This document shows positions 22,669 to 37,010 of a DNA stretch of 64,000 bases, in pieces. A program made the position numbers and the translations under genes. Position 1 is the stretch's first letter. Each line of letters begins with the position of its first letter. Below the pieces are notes generated by a model. That model did no database searches, was not told the DNA's origin, and saw only the letters and a list, made by a program, of their open reading frames with translations. Source of the stretch: Auanema rhodensis (Eukaryota > Nematoda > Chromadorea > Rhabditida > Rhabditidae); the NCBI GenBank assembly GCA_964057225.1, contig OZ059898.1, positions 17,399,267 through 17,463,266 of the forward strand, in the 5' to 3' direction.

Positions 22669-25476
22669 GAATAACATTGTCCATCGTCTTTGCCTTGAAA
22701 AAAGGAATCTAAAAACATCTACTTTTTGCTAAATTATTTTGAAATTTTTCGAAAAAATTTTTGTCAAAATGTTTTTGGAAGCAATGTTGAGTGAACATGG
22801 AAACTCAACATACACTAATGCATCATTTTTCAAACAATCATAACTAATTTTTGTATTAAGCGTTTCTCAATGTAGTATAGTGCATTTGATGCGGATTTTT
22901 AAGCTGCGTCGATCTGTGTTATCAGATTTGCGCTAGCTTAAAAATGCACCGAGATATCAACTGATATAAGATCACACTTATATCCTCGATTTTCACCCTG
23001 AAGAATTAATTTTTTCGTTGAATAACATTGTCCATCGTCTTTGCCTTGAAAAAAGGAATCTAAAAACATTTACTTTTTGCTAAATTATTCTGAAATTTTT
23101 CGAAAAAATTTCTGTCAAAATGTTTTTGGAAGCAATGTTGAGTGTACATGGAAACTCAACATACACTAATGCATCATTTTTCAAACGATCATAACTAATT
23201 TTTGTATTAAGCGTTTCTCAATGTAGTATAGTGCATTCGATGCGGATTTTTAAGCTGCGTCGATCTGTGTTATCAGATTTGCGCTAGCTTAAAAATGCAC
23301 CGAGATATCAACTGATATAAGTTCACACTTATATCCTCGATTTTCACCCTGAAGAATTAATTTTTTCGTTGAATAACATTATCCATCGTCTTTGCCTTGA
23401 AAAAAGGAATCTAAAAACATCTACTTTTTGCTAAATTATTTTGAAATTTTTCGAAAAAATTTTTGTCAAAATGTTTTTGGAAGCAATGTTGAGTGAACAT
23501 GGAAACTCAACATACACTAATGCATCATTTTTCAAACAATCATAACTAATTTTTGTATTAAGCGTTTCTCAATGTAGTATAGTGCATTTGATGCGGATTT
23601 TTAAGCTGCGTCGATCTGTGTTATCAGATTTGCGCTAGCTTAAAAATGCACCGAGATATCAACTGATATAAGTTCACACTTATATCCTCGATTTTCACCC
23701 TGAAGAATTAATTTTTTCGTTGAATAACATTGTCCATCGTCTTTGCCTTGAAAAAAGGAATCTAAAAACATTTACTTTTTGCTAAATTATTCTGAAATTT
23801 TTCGAAAAAATTTCTGTCAAAATGTTTTTGGAAGCAATCTTGAGTGTACATGGAAACTCAACATACACTAATGCATCATTTTTCAAACGATCATAACTAA
23901 TTTTTGTATTAAGCGTTTCTCAATGTAGTATAGTGCATTCGATGCGGATTTTTAAGCTGCGTCGATCTGTGTTATCAGATTTGCGCTAGCTTAAAAATGC
24001 ACCGAGATATCAACTGATATAAGTTCACACTTATATCCTCGATTTTCACCCTGAAGAATTGATTTTTTCGTTGAATAACATTGTCCATCGTCTTTGCCTT
24101 GAAAAAAGGAATCTAAAAACATTTACTTTTTGCTAAATTATTCTGAAATTTTTCGAAAAAATTTCTGTCAAAATGTTTTTGGAAGCAATCTTGAGTGTAC
24201 ATGGAAACTCAACATACACTAATGCATCATTTTTCAAACGATCATAACTAATTTTTGTATTAAGCGTTTCTCAATGTAGTATAGTGCATTCGATGCGGAT
24301 TTTTAAGCTGCGTCGATCTGTGTTATCAGATTTGCGCTAGCTTAAAAATGCACCGAGATATCAACTGATATAAGTTCACACTTATATCCTCGATTTTCAC
24401 CCTGAAGAATTGATTTTTTCGTTGAATAACATTGTCCATCGTCTTTGCCTTGAAAAAAGGAATCTAAAAACATTTACTTTTTGCTAAATTATTCTGAAAT
24501 TTTTCGAAAAAATTTTTGTCAAAATGTTTTTGGAAGCAATGTTGAGTGTACATGGAAACTCAACATACACTAATGCATCATTTTTCAAACGATCATAACT
24601 AATTTTTGTATTAAGCGTTTCTCAATGTAGTATAGTGCATTTGATGCGGATTTTTAAGCTGCGTCGATCTGTGTTATCAGATTTGCGCTAGCTTAAAAAT
24701 GCACCGAGATATCAACTGATATAAGTTCACACTTATATCCTCGATTTTCACCCTGAAGAATTGATTTTTTCGTTGAATAACATTGTCCATCGTCTTTGCC
24801 TTGAAAAAAGGAATCTAAAAACAATTACTTTTTGCTAAATTATTCTGAAATTTTTCGAAAAAATTTTTGTCAAAATGTTTTTGGAAGCAATGTTGAGTGT
24901 ACATGGAAACTCAACATACACTAATGCATCATTTTTCAAACGATCATAACTAATTTTTGTATTAAGCGTTTCTCAATGTAGTATAGTGCATTCGATGCGG
25001 ATTTTTAAGCTGCGTCGATCTGTGTTATCAGATTTGCGCTAGCTTAAAAATGCACCGAGATATCAACTGATATAAGTTCACACTTATATCCTCGATTTTC
25101 ACCCTGAAGAATTAATTTTTTCGTTGAATAACATTGTCCATCGTCTTTGCCTTGAAAAAAGGAATCTAAAAACATCTACTCTTTGCTAAATTATTTTGAA
25201 ATTTTTCGAAAAAATTTTTGTCAAAATGTTTTTGGAAGCAATGTTGAGTGAACATGGAAACTCAACATACACTAATGCATCATTTTTCAAACAATCATAA
25301 CTAATTTTTGTATTAAGCGTTTCTCAATGTAGTATAGTGCATTTGATGCGGATTTTTAAGCTGCGTCGATCTGTGTTATCAGATTTGCGCTAGCTTAAAA
25401 ATGCACCGAGATATCAACTGATATAAGTTCACACTTATATCCTCGATTTTCACCCTGAAGAATTAATTTTTTCGTT
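22669..25476. repeat. monomers 66-73: A B A B2 B2 D F/G A
   Basis: Monomers 69 and 70 (23722-24423) are two adjacent B2 copies with the same markers (93C, 118C, TTGA), a single-monomer duplication. Monomer 66 has the only break seen in the 295-316 hairpin (base 22971). Monomer 72 (24775-25125) is the third F/G chimera. Monomers 68 and 73 are A copies with private single changes. Confidence 0.85.
24775..25125. repeat. chimeric monomer F (5') / G (3'), third case
   Basis: It has caattac and 71C at the start, then 219C, 232T and TTAA. It is preceded by D ending TTGA, as other F starts are, but followed by A. Confidence 0.75.
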
Positions 25477-28400
25477 GAATAACATTGTCCATCGTCTTTG
25501 CCTTGAAAAAAGGAATCTAAAAACATTTACTTTTTGCTAAATTATTCTGAAATTTTTCGAAAAAATTTCTGTCAAAATGTTTTTGGAAGCAATCTTGAGT
25601 GTACATGGAAACTCAACATACACTAATGCATCATTTTTCAAACGATCATAACTAATTTTTGTATTAAGCGTTTCTCAATGTAGTATAGTGCATTCGATGC
25701 GGATTTTTAAGCTGCGTCGATCTGTGTTATCAGATTTGCGCTAGCTTAAAAATGCACCGAGATATCAACTGATATAAGTTCACACTTATATCCTCGATTT
25801 TCACCCTGAAGAATTGATTTTTTCGTTGAATAACATTGTCCATCGTCTTTGCCTTGAAAAAAGGAATCTAAAAACATTTACTTTTTGCTAAATTATTCTG
25901 AAATTTTTCGAAAAAATTTTTGTCAAAATGTTTTTGGAAGCAATGTTGAGTGTACATGGAAACTCAACATACACTAATGCATCATTTTTCAAACGATCAT
26001 AACTAATTTTTGTATTAAGCGTTTCTCAATGTAGTATAGTGCATTTGATGCGGATTTTTAAGCTGCGTCGATCTGTGTTATCAGATTTGCGCTAGCTTAA
26101 AAATGCACCGAGATATCAACTGATATAAGTTCACACTTATATCCTCGATTTTCACCCTGAAGAATTGATTTTTTCGTTGAATAACATTGTCCATCGTCTT
26201 TGCCTTAAAAAAAGGAATCTAAAAACAATTACTTTTTGCTAAATTATTCTGAAATTTTTCGAAAAAATTTTTGTCAAAATGTTTTTGGAAGCAATGTTGA
26301 GTGTACATGGAAACTCAACATACACTAATGCATCATTTTTCAAACGATCATAACTAATTTTTGTATTAAGCGTTTCTCAATGTAGTATAGTGCATTTGAT
26401 GCGGATTTTCAAGCTGCGTCGATCTGTGTTATCAGATTTGCGCTAGCTTAAAAATGCACCGAGATATCAACTGATATAAGTTCACACTTATATCCTCGAT
26501 TTTCACCCTGAAGAAACAATTTTTTCGTTGAATAACATTGTCCATCGTCTTTGCCTTGAGAAAAGGAATCTAAAAACATCTACTTTTTGCTAAATTATTT
26601 TGAAGTTTTTCGAAAAAATTTTTGTCAAAATGTTTTTGGAAGCAATGTTGAGTGTACATGGAAACTCAACATACACTAATGCATCATTTTTCAAACGATC
26701 ATAACTAATTTTTGTATTAAGCGTTTCTCAATGTAGTATAGTGCATTCGATGCGGATTTTTAAGCTGCGTCGATCTGTGTTATCAGATTTGCGCTAGCTT
26801 AAAAATGCACCGAGATATCAACTGATATAAGTTCACACTTATATCCTCGATTTTCACCCTGAAGAATTAATTTTTTCGTTGAATAACATTGTCCATCGTC
26901 TTTGCCTTGAAAAAAGGAATCTAAAAACATTTACTTTTTGCTAAATTATTCTGAAATTTTTCGAAAAAATTTTTGTCAAAATGTTTTTGGAAGCAATGTT
27001 GAGTGTACATGGAAACTCAACATACACTAATGCACCATTTTTCAAACGATCATAACTAATTTTTGTATTAAGCGTTTCTCAATGTAGTATAATGCATTCG
27101 ATGCGGATTTTTAAGCTGCGTCGATCTGTGTTATCAGATTTGCGCTAGCTTAAAAATGCACCGAGATATCAACTGATATAAGTTCACACTTATATCCTCG
27201 ATTTTCACCCTGAAGAATTAATTTTTTCGTTGAATAACATTGTCCATCGTCTTTGCCTTGAAAAAAGGAATCTAAAAACATTTACTTTTTGCTAAATTAT
27301 TCTGAAATTTTTCGAAAAAATTTTTGTCAAAATGTTTTTGGAAGCAATGTTGAGTGTACATGGAAACTCAACATACACTAATGCACCATTTTTCAAACGA
27401 TCATAACTAATTTTTGTATCAAGCGTTTCTCAATGTAGTATAGTGCATTCGATGCGGATTTTTAAGCTGCGTCGATCTGTGTTATCAGATTTGCGCTAGC
27501 TTAAAAATGCACCGAGATATCAACTGATATAAGTTCACACTTATATCCTCGATTTTCACCCTGAAGAAATAATTTTTTCGTTGAATAACATTGTCCATCG
27601 TCTTTGCCTTGAGAAAAGGAATCTAAAAACATCTACTTTTTGCTAAATTATTTTGAAGTTTTTCGAAAAAATTTTTGTCAAAATGTTTTTGGAAGCAATG
27701 TTGAGTGTACATGGAAACTCAACATACACTAATGCATCATTTTTCAAACGATCATAACTAATTTTTGTATTAAGCGTTTCTCAATGTAGTATAGTGCATT
27801 CGATGCGGATTTTTAAGCTGCGTCGATCTGTGTTATCAGATTTGCGCTAGCTTAAAAATGCACCGAGATATCAACTGATATAAGTTCACACTTATATCCT
27901 CGATTTTCACCCTGAAGAATTGATTTTTTCGTTGAATAACATTGTCCATCGTCTTTGCCTTGAAAAAAGGAATCTAAAAACATTTACTTTTTGCTAAATT
28001 ATTCTGAAATTTTTCGAAAAAATTTCTGTCAAAATGTTTTTGGAAGCAATCTTGAGTGTACATGGAAACTCAACATACACTAATGCATCATTTTTCAAAC
28101 GATCATAACTAATTTTTGTATTAAGCGTTTCTCAATGTAGTATAGTGCATTCGATGCGGATTTTTAAGCTGCGTCGATCTGTGTTATCAGATTTGCGCTA
28201 GCTTAAAAATGCACCGAGATATCAACTGATATAAGTTCACACTTATATCCTCGATTTTCACCCTGAAGAATTGATTTTTTCGTTGAATAACATTGTCCAT
28301 CGTCTTTGCCTTGAAAAAAGGAATCTAAAAACATTTACTTTTTGCTAAATTATTCTGAAATTTTTCGAAAAAATTTTTGTCAAAATGTTTTTGGAAGCAA

Positions 28401-30390
28401 TGTTGAGTGTACATGGAAACTCAACATACACTAATGCATCATTTTTCAAACGATCATAACTAATTTTTGTATTAAGCGTTTCTCAATGTAGTATAGTGCA
28501 TTTGATGCGGATTTTTAAGCTGCGTCGATCTGTGTTATCAGATTTGCGCTAGCTTAAAAATGCACCGAGATATCAACTGATATAAGTTCACACTTATATC
28601 CTCGATTTTCACCCTGAAGAATTGATTTTTTCGTTGAATAACATTGTCCATCGTCTTTGCCTTAAAAAAAGGAATCTAAAAACAATTACTTTTTGCTAAA
28701 TTATTCTGAAATTTTTCGAAAAAATTTTTGTCAAAATGTTTTTGGAAGCAATGTTGAGTGTACATGGAAACTCAACATACACTAATGCATCATTTTTCAA
28801 ACGATCATAACTAATTTTTGTATTAAGCGTTTCTCAATGTAGTATAGTGCATTTGATGCGGATTTTCAAGCTGCGTCGATCTGTGTTATCAGATTTGCGC
28901 TAGCTTAAAAATGCACCGAGATATCAACTGATATAAGTTCACACTTATATCCTCGATTTTCACCCTGAAGAAACAATTTTTTCGTTGAATAACATTGTCC
29001 ATCGTCTTTGCCTTGAGAAAAGGAATCTAAAAACATCTACTTTTTGCTAAATTATTTTGAAGTTTTTCGAAAAAATTTTTGTCAAAATGTTTTTGGAAGC
29101 AATGTTGAGTGTACATGGAAACTCAACATACACTAATGCATCATTTTTCAAACGATCATAACTAATTTTTGTATTAAGCGTTTCTCAATGTAGTATAGTG
29201 CATTCGATGCGGATTTTTAAGCTGCGTCGATCTGTGTTATCAGATTTGCGCTAGCTTAAAAATGCACCGAGATATCAACTGATATAAGTTCACACTTATA
29301 TCCTCGATTTTCACCCTGAAGAATTAATTTTTTCGTTGAATAACATTGTCCATCGTCTTTGCCTTGAAAAAAGGAATCTAAAAACATTTACTTTTTGCTA
29401 AATTATTCTGAAATTTTTCGAAAAAATTTTTGTCAAAATGTTTTTGGAAGCAATGTTGAGTGTACATGGAAACTCAACATACACTAATGCACCATTTTTC
29501 AAACGATCATAACTAATTTTTGTATTAAGCGTTTCTCAATGTAGTATAATGCATTCGATGCGGATTTTTAAGCTGCGTCGATCTGTGTTATCAGATTTGC
29601 GCTAGCTTAAAAATGCACCGAGATATCAACTGATATAAGTTCACACTTATATCCTCGATTTTCACCCTGAAGAATTAATTTTTTCGTTGAATAACATTGT
29701 CCATCGTCTTTGCCTTGAAAAAAGGAATCTAAAAACATTTACTTTTTGCTAAATTATTCTGAAATTTTTCGAAAAAATTTTTGTCAAAATGTTTTTGGAA
29801 GCAATGTTGAGTGTACATGGAAACTCAACATACACTAATGCACCATTTTTCAAACGATCATAACTAATTTTTGTATCAAGCGTTTCTCAATGTAGTATAG
29901 TGCATTCGATGCGGATTTTTAAGCTGCGTCGATCTGTGTTATCAGATTTGCGCTAGCTTAAAAATGCACCGAGATATCAACTGATATAAGTTCACACTTA
30001 TATCCTCGATTTTCACCCTGAAGAAATAATTTTTTCGTTGAATAACATTGTCCATCGTCTTTGCCTTGAGAAAAGGAATCTAAAAACATCTACTTTTTGC
30101 TAAATTATTTTGAAGTTTTTCGAAAAAATTTTTGTCAAAATGTTTTTGGAAGCAATGTTGAGTGTACATGGAAACTCAACATACACTAATGCATCATTTT
30201 TCAAACGATCATAACTAATTTTTGTATTAAGCGTTTCTCAATGTAGTATAGTGCATTCGATGCGGATTTTTAAGCTGCGTCGATCTGTGTTATCAGATTT
30301 GCGCTAGCTTAAAAATGCACCGAGATATCAACTGATATAAGTTCACACTTATATCCTCGATTTTCACCCTGAAGAATTAATTTTTTCGTT
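25477..30390. repeat. tandem duplication of a 7-mer B2 D F G E H G (2457 bp each)
   Basis: Units 25477-27933 and 27934-30390 have the same order, and both F copies (26179 and 28636) carry the rare 29A marker (ccttaaaaaaagg). The one clear difference is the ending of the last G: TTGA in the first unit, which fits the B2 that follows, and TTAA in the second, which is followed by E. That places the crossover within or after the last G monomer. Confidence 0.9.
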
Positions 30391-31394
30391 GAATAACATT
30401 GTCCATCGTCTTTGCCTTGAAAAAAGGAATCTAAAAACATTTACTTTTTGCTAAATTATTCTGAAATTTTTCGAAAAAATTTTTGTCAAAATGTTTTTGG
30501 AAGCAATGTTGAGTGTACATGGAAACTCAACATACACTAATGCACCATTTTTCAAACGATCATAACTAATTTTTGTATTAAGCGTTTCTCAATGTAGTAT
30601 AATGCATTCGATGCGGATTTTTAAGCTGCGTCGATCTGTGTTATCAGATTTGCGCTAGCTTAAAAATGCACCGAGATATCAACTGATATAAGTTCACACT
30701 TATATCCTCGATTTTCACCCTGAAGAATTAATTTTTTCGTTGAATAACATTGTCCATCGTCTTTGCCTTGAAAAAAGGAATCTAAAAACATTTACTTTTT
30801 GCTAAATTATTCTGAAATTTTTCGAAAAAATTTTTGTCAAAATGTTTTTGGAAGCAATGTTGAGTGTACATGGAAACTCAACATACACTAATGCACCATT
30901 TTTCAAACGATCATAACTAATTTTTGTATCAAGCGTTTCTCAATGTAGTATAGTGCATTCGATGCGGATTTTTAAGCTGCGTCGATCTGTGTTATCAGAT
31001 TTGCGCTAGCTTAAAAATGCACCGAGATATCAACTGATATAAGTTCACACTTATATCCTCGATTTTCACCCTGAAGAATTAATTTTTTCGTTGAATAACA
31101 TTGTCCATCGTCTTTGCCTTGAAAAAAGGAATCTAAAAACATCTACTTTTTGCTAAATTATTTTGAAATTTTTGGAAACTCAACATACACTAATGCATCA
31201 TTTTTCAAACGATCATAACTAATTTTTGTATTAAGCGTTTCTCAATGTAGTATAGTGCATTCGATGCGGATTTTTAAGCTGCGTCGATCTGTGTTATCAG
31301 ATTTGCGCTAGCTTAAAAATGCACCGAGATATCAACTGATATAAGTTCACACTTATATCCTCGATTTTCACCCTGAAGAATTAATTTTTTCGTT
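30391..31394. repeat. monomers 88-90: E H J
   Basis: This is the E H J triplet again, 1004 bp, like 14041-15044 but without its private H marker. The J copy (31093-31394) has 168G instead of the 168A of the other J copies, the only J of the eight with this base. Confidence 0.85.
31093..31394. repeat. short monomer type J, 302 bp (4 of 8), with 168G
   Basis: It has the same deletion and is preceded by E H. Unlike the other seven it has 168G (caaacgatc), and the A that follows lacks 7T, so conversion downstream of the deletion is likely. Confidence 0.93.
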
Positions 31395-34300
31395 GAATAA
31401 CATTGTCCATCGTCTTTGCCTTGAAAAAAGGAATCTAAAAACATCTACTTTTTGCTAAATTATTTTGAAATTTTTCGAAAAAATTTTTGTCAAAATGTTT
31501 TTGGAAGCAATGTTGAGTGAACATGGAAACTCAACATACACTAATGCATCATTTTTCAAACAATCATAACTAATTTTTGTATTAAGCGTTTCTCAATGTA
31601 GTATAGTGCATTTGATGCGGATTTTTAAGCTGCGTCGATCTGTGTTATCAGATTTGCGCTAGCTTAAAAATGCACCGAGATATCAACTGATATAAGTTCA
31701 CACTTATATCCTCGATTTTCACCCTGAAGAATTAATTTTTTCGTTGAATAACATTGTCCATCGTCTTTGCCTTGAAAAAAGGAATCTAAAAACATTTACT
31801 TTTTGCTAAATTATTCTGAAATTTTTCGAAAAAATTTCTGTCAAAATGTTTTTGGAAGCAATGTTGAGTATACATGGAAACTCAACATACACTAATGCAT
31901 CATTTTTCAAACGATCATAACTAATTTTTGTATTAAGCGTTTCTCAATGTAGTATAGTGCATTCGATGCGGATTTTTAAGCTGCGTCGATCTGTGTTATC
32001 AGATTTGCGCTAGCTTAAAAATGCACCGAGATATCAACTGATATAAGTTCACACTTATATCCTCGATTTTCACCCTGAAGAATTAATTTTTTCGTTGAAT
32101 AACATTGTCCATCGTCTTTGCCTTGAAAAAAGGAATCTAAAAACATCTACTTTTTGCTAAATTATTTTGAAATTTTTCGAAAAAATTTTTGTCAAAATGT
32201 TTTTGGAAGCAATGTTGTGTGTACATGGAAACTCAACATACACTAATGCATCATTTTTCAAACGACCATAACTAATTTTTGTATTAAGCGTTTCTCAATG
32301 TAGTATAGTGCATTCGATGCGGATTTTTAAGTTGCGTCGATCTGTGTTATCAGATTTGCGCTAGCTTAAAAATGCACCGAGACATCAACTGATATAAGTT
32401 CACACTTATATCCTCGATTTTCACCCTGAAGAATTTATTTTTTCGTTGAATAACATTGTCCATCGTCTTTGCCTTGAAAAAAGGAATCTAAAAACATCTA
32501 CTTTTTGCTAAATTATTCTGAAATTTTTCGAAAAAATTTCTGTCAAAATGTTTTTGGAAGCAATGTTGAGTGTACATGGAAACTCAACATACACTAATGC
32601 ATCATTTTTCAAACGATCATAACTACTTTTTGTATTAAGCGTTTCTCAATGTAGTATAATGCATTCGATGCGGATTTTTAAGCTGCGTCGATCTGTGTTA
32701 TCAGATTTGCGCTAGCTTAAAAATGCACCGAGATATCAACTGATATAAGTTCACACTTATATCCTCGATTTTCACCCTGAAGAATTAATTTTTTCGTTGA
32801 ATAACATTGTCCATCGTCTTTGCCTTGAAAAAAGGAATCTAAAAACATCTACTTTTTGCTAAATTATTTTGAAATTTTTCGAAAAAATTTTTGTCAAAAT
32901 GTTTTTGGAAGCAATGTTGAGTGAACATGGAAACTCAACATACACTAATGCATCATTTTTCAAACAATCATAACTAATTTTTGTATTAAGCGTTTCTCAA
33001 TGTAGTATAGTGCATTTGATGCGGATTTTTAAGCTGCGTCGATCTGTGTTATCAGATTTGCGCTAGCTTAAAAATGCACCGAGATATCAACTGATATAAG
33101 TTCACACTTATATCCTCGATTTTCACCCTGAAGAATTAATTTTTTCGTTGAATAACATTGTCCATCGTCTTTGCCTTGAAAAAAGGAATCTAAAAACATC
33201 TACTTTTTGCTAAATTATTCTGAAATTTTTTGAAAAAATTTTTGTCAAAATGTTTTTGGAAGCAATGTTGAGTGTACATGGAAACTCAACATACACTAAT
33301 GCATCATTTTTCAAACGATCATAACTAATTTTTGTATTAAGCGTTTCTCAATGTAGTATAGTGCATTCGATGCGGATTTTTAAGCTGCGTCGATCTGTGT
33401 TATCAGATTTGCGCTAGCTTAAAAATGCACCGAGATATCAACTGATATAAGTTCACACTTATATCCTCGATTTTCACCCTGAAGAATTAATTTTTTCGTT
33501 GAATAACATTGTCCATCGTCTTTGCCTTGAAAAAAGGAATCTAAAAACATCTACTTTTTGCTAAATTATTTTGAAATTTTTCGAAAAAATTTTTGTCAAA
33601 ATGTTTTTGGAAGCAATGTTGAGTGAACATGGAAACTCAACATACACTAATGCATCATTTTTCAAACAATCATAACTAATTTTTGTATTAAGCGTTTCTC
33701 AATGTAGTATAGTGCATTTGATGCGGATTTTTAAGCTGCGTCGATCTGTGTTATCAGATTTGCGCTAGCTTAAAAATGCACCGAGATATCAACTGATATA
33801 AGTTCACACTTATATCCTCGATTTTCACCCTGAAGAATTAATTTTTTCGTTGAATAACATTGTCCATCGTCTTTGCCTTGAAAAAAGGAATCTAAAAACA
33901 TTTACTTTTTGCTAAATTATTCTGAAATTTTTCGAAAAAATTTCTGTCAAAATGTTTTTGGAAGCAATGTTGAGTATACATGGAAACTCAACATACACTA
34001 ATGCATCATTTTTCAAACGATCATAACTAATTTTTGTATTAAGCGTTTCTCAATGTAGTATAGTGCATTCGATGCGGATTTTTAAGCTGCGTCGATCTGT
34101 GTTATCAGATTTGCGCTAGCTTAAAAATGCACCGAGATATCAACTGATATAAGTTCACACTTATATCCTCGATTTTCACCCTGAAGAATTAATTTTTTCG
34201 TTGAATAACATTGTCCATCGTCTTTGCCTTGAAAAAAGGAATCTAAAAACATCTACTTTTTGCTAAATTATTTTGAAATTTTTCGAAAAAATTTTTGTCA

Positions 34301-35606
34301 AAATGTTTTTGGAAGCAATGTTGTGTGTACATGGAAACTCAACATACACTAATGCATCATTTTTCAAACGACCATAACTAATTTTTGTATTAAGCGTTTC
34401 TCAATGTAGTATAGTGCATTCGATGCGGATTTTTAAGTTGCGTCGATCTGTGTTATCAGATTTGCGCTAGCTTAAAAATGCACCGAGACATCAACTGATA
34501 TAAGTTCACACTTATATCCTCGATTTTCACCCTGAAGAATTTATTTTTTCGTTGAATAACATTGTCCATCGTCTTTGCCTTGAAAAAAGGAATCTAAAAA
34601 CATCTACTTTTTGCTAAATTATTCTGAAATTTTTCGAAAAAATTTCTGTCAAAATGTTTTTGGAAGCAATGTTGAGTGTACATGGAAACTCAACATACAC
34701 TAATGCATCATTTTTCAAACGATCATAACTAATTTTTGTATTAAGCGTTTCTCAATGTAGTATAATGCATTCGATGCGGATTTTTAAGCTGCGTCGATCT
34801 GTGTTATCAGATTTGCGCTAGCTTAAAAATGCACCGAGATATCAACTGATATAAGTTCACACTTATATCCTCGATTTTCACCCTGAAGAATTAATTTTTT
34901 CGTTGAATAACATTGTCCATCGTCTTTGCCTTGAAAAAAGGAATCTAAAAACATCTACTTTTTGCTAAATTATTTTGAAATTTTTCGAAAAAATTTTTGT
35001 CAAAATGTTTTTGGAAGCAATGTTGAGTGAACATGGAAACTCAACATACACTAATGCATCATTTTTCAAACAATCATAACTAATTTTTGTATTAAGCGTT
35101 TCTCAATGTAGTATAGTGCATTTGATGCGGATTTTTAAGCTGCGTCGATCTGTGTTATCAGATTTGCGCTAGCTTAAAAATGCACCGAGATATCAACTGA
35201 TATAAGTTCACACTTATATCCTCGATTTTCACCCTGAAGAATTAATTTTTTCGTTGAATAACATTGTCCATCGTCTTTGCCTTGAAAAAAGGAATCTAAA
35301 AACATCTACTTTTTGCTAAATTATTCTGAAATTTTTTGAAAAAATTTTTGTCAAAATGTTTTTGGAAGCAATGTTGAGTGTACATGGAAACTCAACATAC
35401 ACTAATGCATCATTTTTCAAACGATCATAACTAATTTTTGTATTAAGCGTTTCTCAATGTAGTATAGTGCATTCGATGCGGATTTTTAAGCTGCGTCGAT
35501 CTGTGTTATCAGATTTGCGCTAGCTTAAAAATGCACCGAGATATCAACTGATATAAGTTCACACTTATATCCTCGATTTTCACCCTGAAGAATTAATTTT
35601 TTCGTT
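31395..35606. repeat. tandem duplication of a 6-mer A B K L A C (2106 bp each)
   Basis: Units 31395-33500 and 33501-35606 share the B copy with a private change (gagtatacat), the divergent K copy and the L copy with 93C and 212A. One difference I see is in L, aactacttttt in the first unit against aactaattttt in the second. The order continues for one further A, then changes to B1 D. Confidence 0.9.
32097..32447. repeat. divergent monomer type K (first of four)
   Basis: It carries 122T (ttgtgtgtac), 170C (cgaccat), 236T (aagttgcg), 287C (gagacatc) and ending TTTA. Other K copies are at 34203, 60425 and 62531; the last two add five or so shared changes in the first 90 bp. K is the only type with lineage-wide changes inside the otherwise invariant core. 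Confidence 0.85.
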
Positions 35607-36659
35607 GAATAACATTGTCCATCGTCTTTGCCTTGAAAAAAGGAATCTAAAAACATCTACTTTTTGCTAAATTATTTTGAAATTTTTCGAAAAAATTTTT
35701 GTCAAAATGTTTTTGGAAGCAATGTTGAGTGAACATGGAAACTCAACATACACTAATGCATCATTTTTCAAACAATCATAACTAATTTTTGTATTAAGCG
35801 TTTCTCAATGTAGTATAGTGCATTTGATGCGGATTTTTAAGCTGCGTCGATCTGTGTTATCAGATTTGCGCTAGCTTAAAAATGCACCGAGATATCAACT
35901 GATATAAGTTCACACTTATATCCTCGATTTTCACCCTGAAGAATTAATTTTTTCGTTGAATAACATTGTCCATCGTCTTTGCCTTGAAAAAAGGAATCTA
36001 AAAACATTTACTTTTTGCTAAATTATTCTGAAATTTTTCGAAAAAATTTCTGTCAAAATGTTTTTGGAAGCAATGTTGAGTGTACATGGAAACTCAACAT
36101 ACACTAATGCATCATTTTTCAAACGATCATAACTAATTTTTGTATTAAGCGTTTTTCAATGTAGTATAGTGCATTCGATGCGGATTTTTAAGCTGCGTCG
36201 ATCTGTGTTATCAGATTTGCGCTAGCTTAAAAATGCACCGAGATATCAACTGATATAAGTTCACACTTATATCCTCGATTTTCACCCTGAAGAATTGATT
36301 TTTTCGTTGAATAACATTGTCCATCGTCTTTGCCTTGAAAAAAGGAATCTAAAAACATTTACTTTTTGCTAAATTATTCTGAAATTTTTTGAAAAAATTT
36401 TTGTCAAAATGTTTTTGGAAGCAATGTTGAGTGTACATGGAAACTCAACATACACTAATGCATCATTTTTCAAACGATCATAACTAATTTTTGTATTAAG
36501 CGTTTCTCAATGTAGTATAGTGCATTTGATGCGGATTTTTAAGCTGCGTCGATCTGTGTTATCAGATTTGCGCTAGCTTAAAAATGCACCGAGATATCAA
36601 CTGATATAAGTTCACACTTATATCCTCGATTTTCACCCTGAAGAATTAATTTTTTCGTT

Positions 36660-37010
36660 GAATAACATTGTCCATCGTCTTTGCCTTGAAAAAAGGAATC
36701 TAAAAACATTTACTTTTTGCTAAATTATTCTGAAATTTTTCGAAAAAATTTTTGTCAAAATGTTTTTGGAAGCAATGTTGAGTGTACATGGAAACTCAAC
36801 ATACACTAATGCACCATTTTTCAAACGATCATAACTAATTTTTGTATTAAGCGTTTCTCAATGTAGTATAGTGCATTTGATGCGGATTTTTAAGCTGCGT
36901 CGATCTGTGTTATCAGATTTGCGCTAGCTTAAAAATGCACCGAGATATCAACTGATATAAGTTCACACTTATATCCTCGATTTTCACCCTGAAGAATTGA
37001 TTTTTTCGTT
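36660..37010. repeat. chimeric monomer E or H (5') / D (3')
   Basis: It has 155C as in E and H, but 212G, 219T and ending TTGA as in D. The next monomer is F, the normal follower of D. The switch lies between 155 and 212. Confidence 0.75.
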
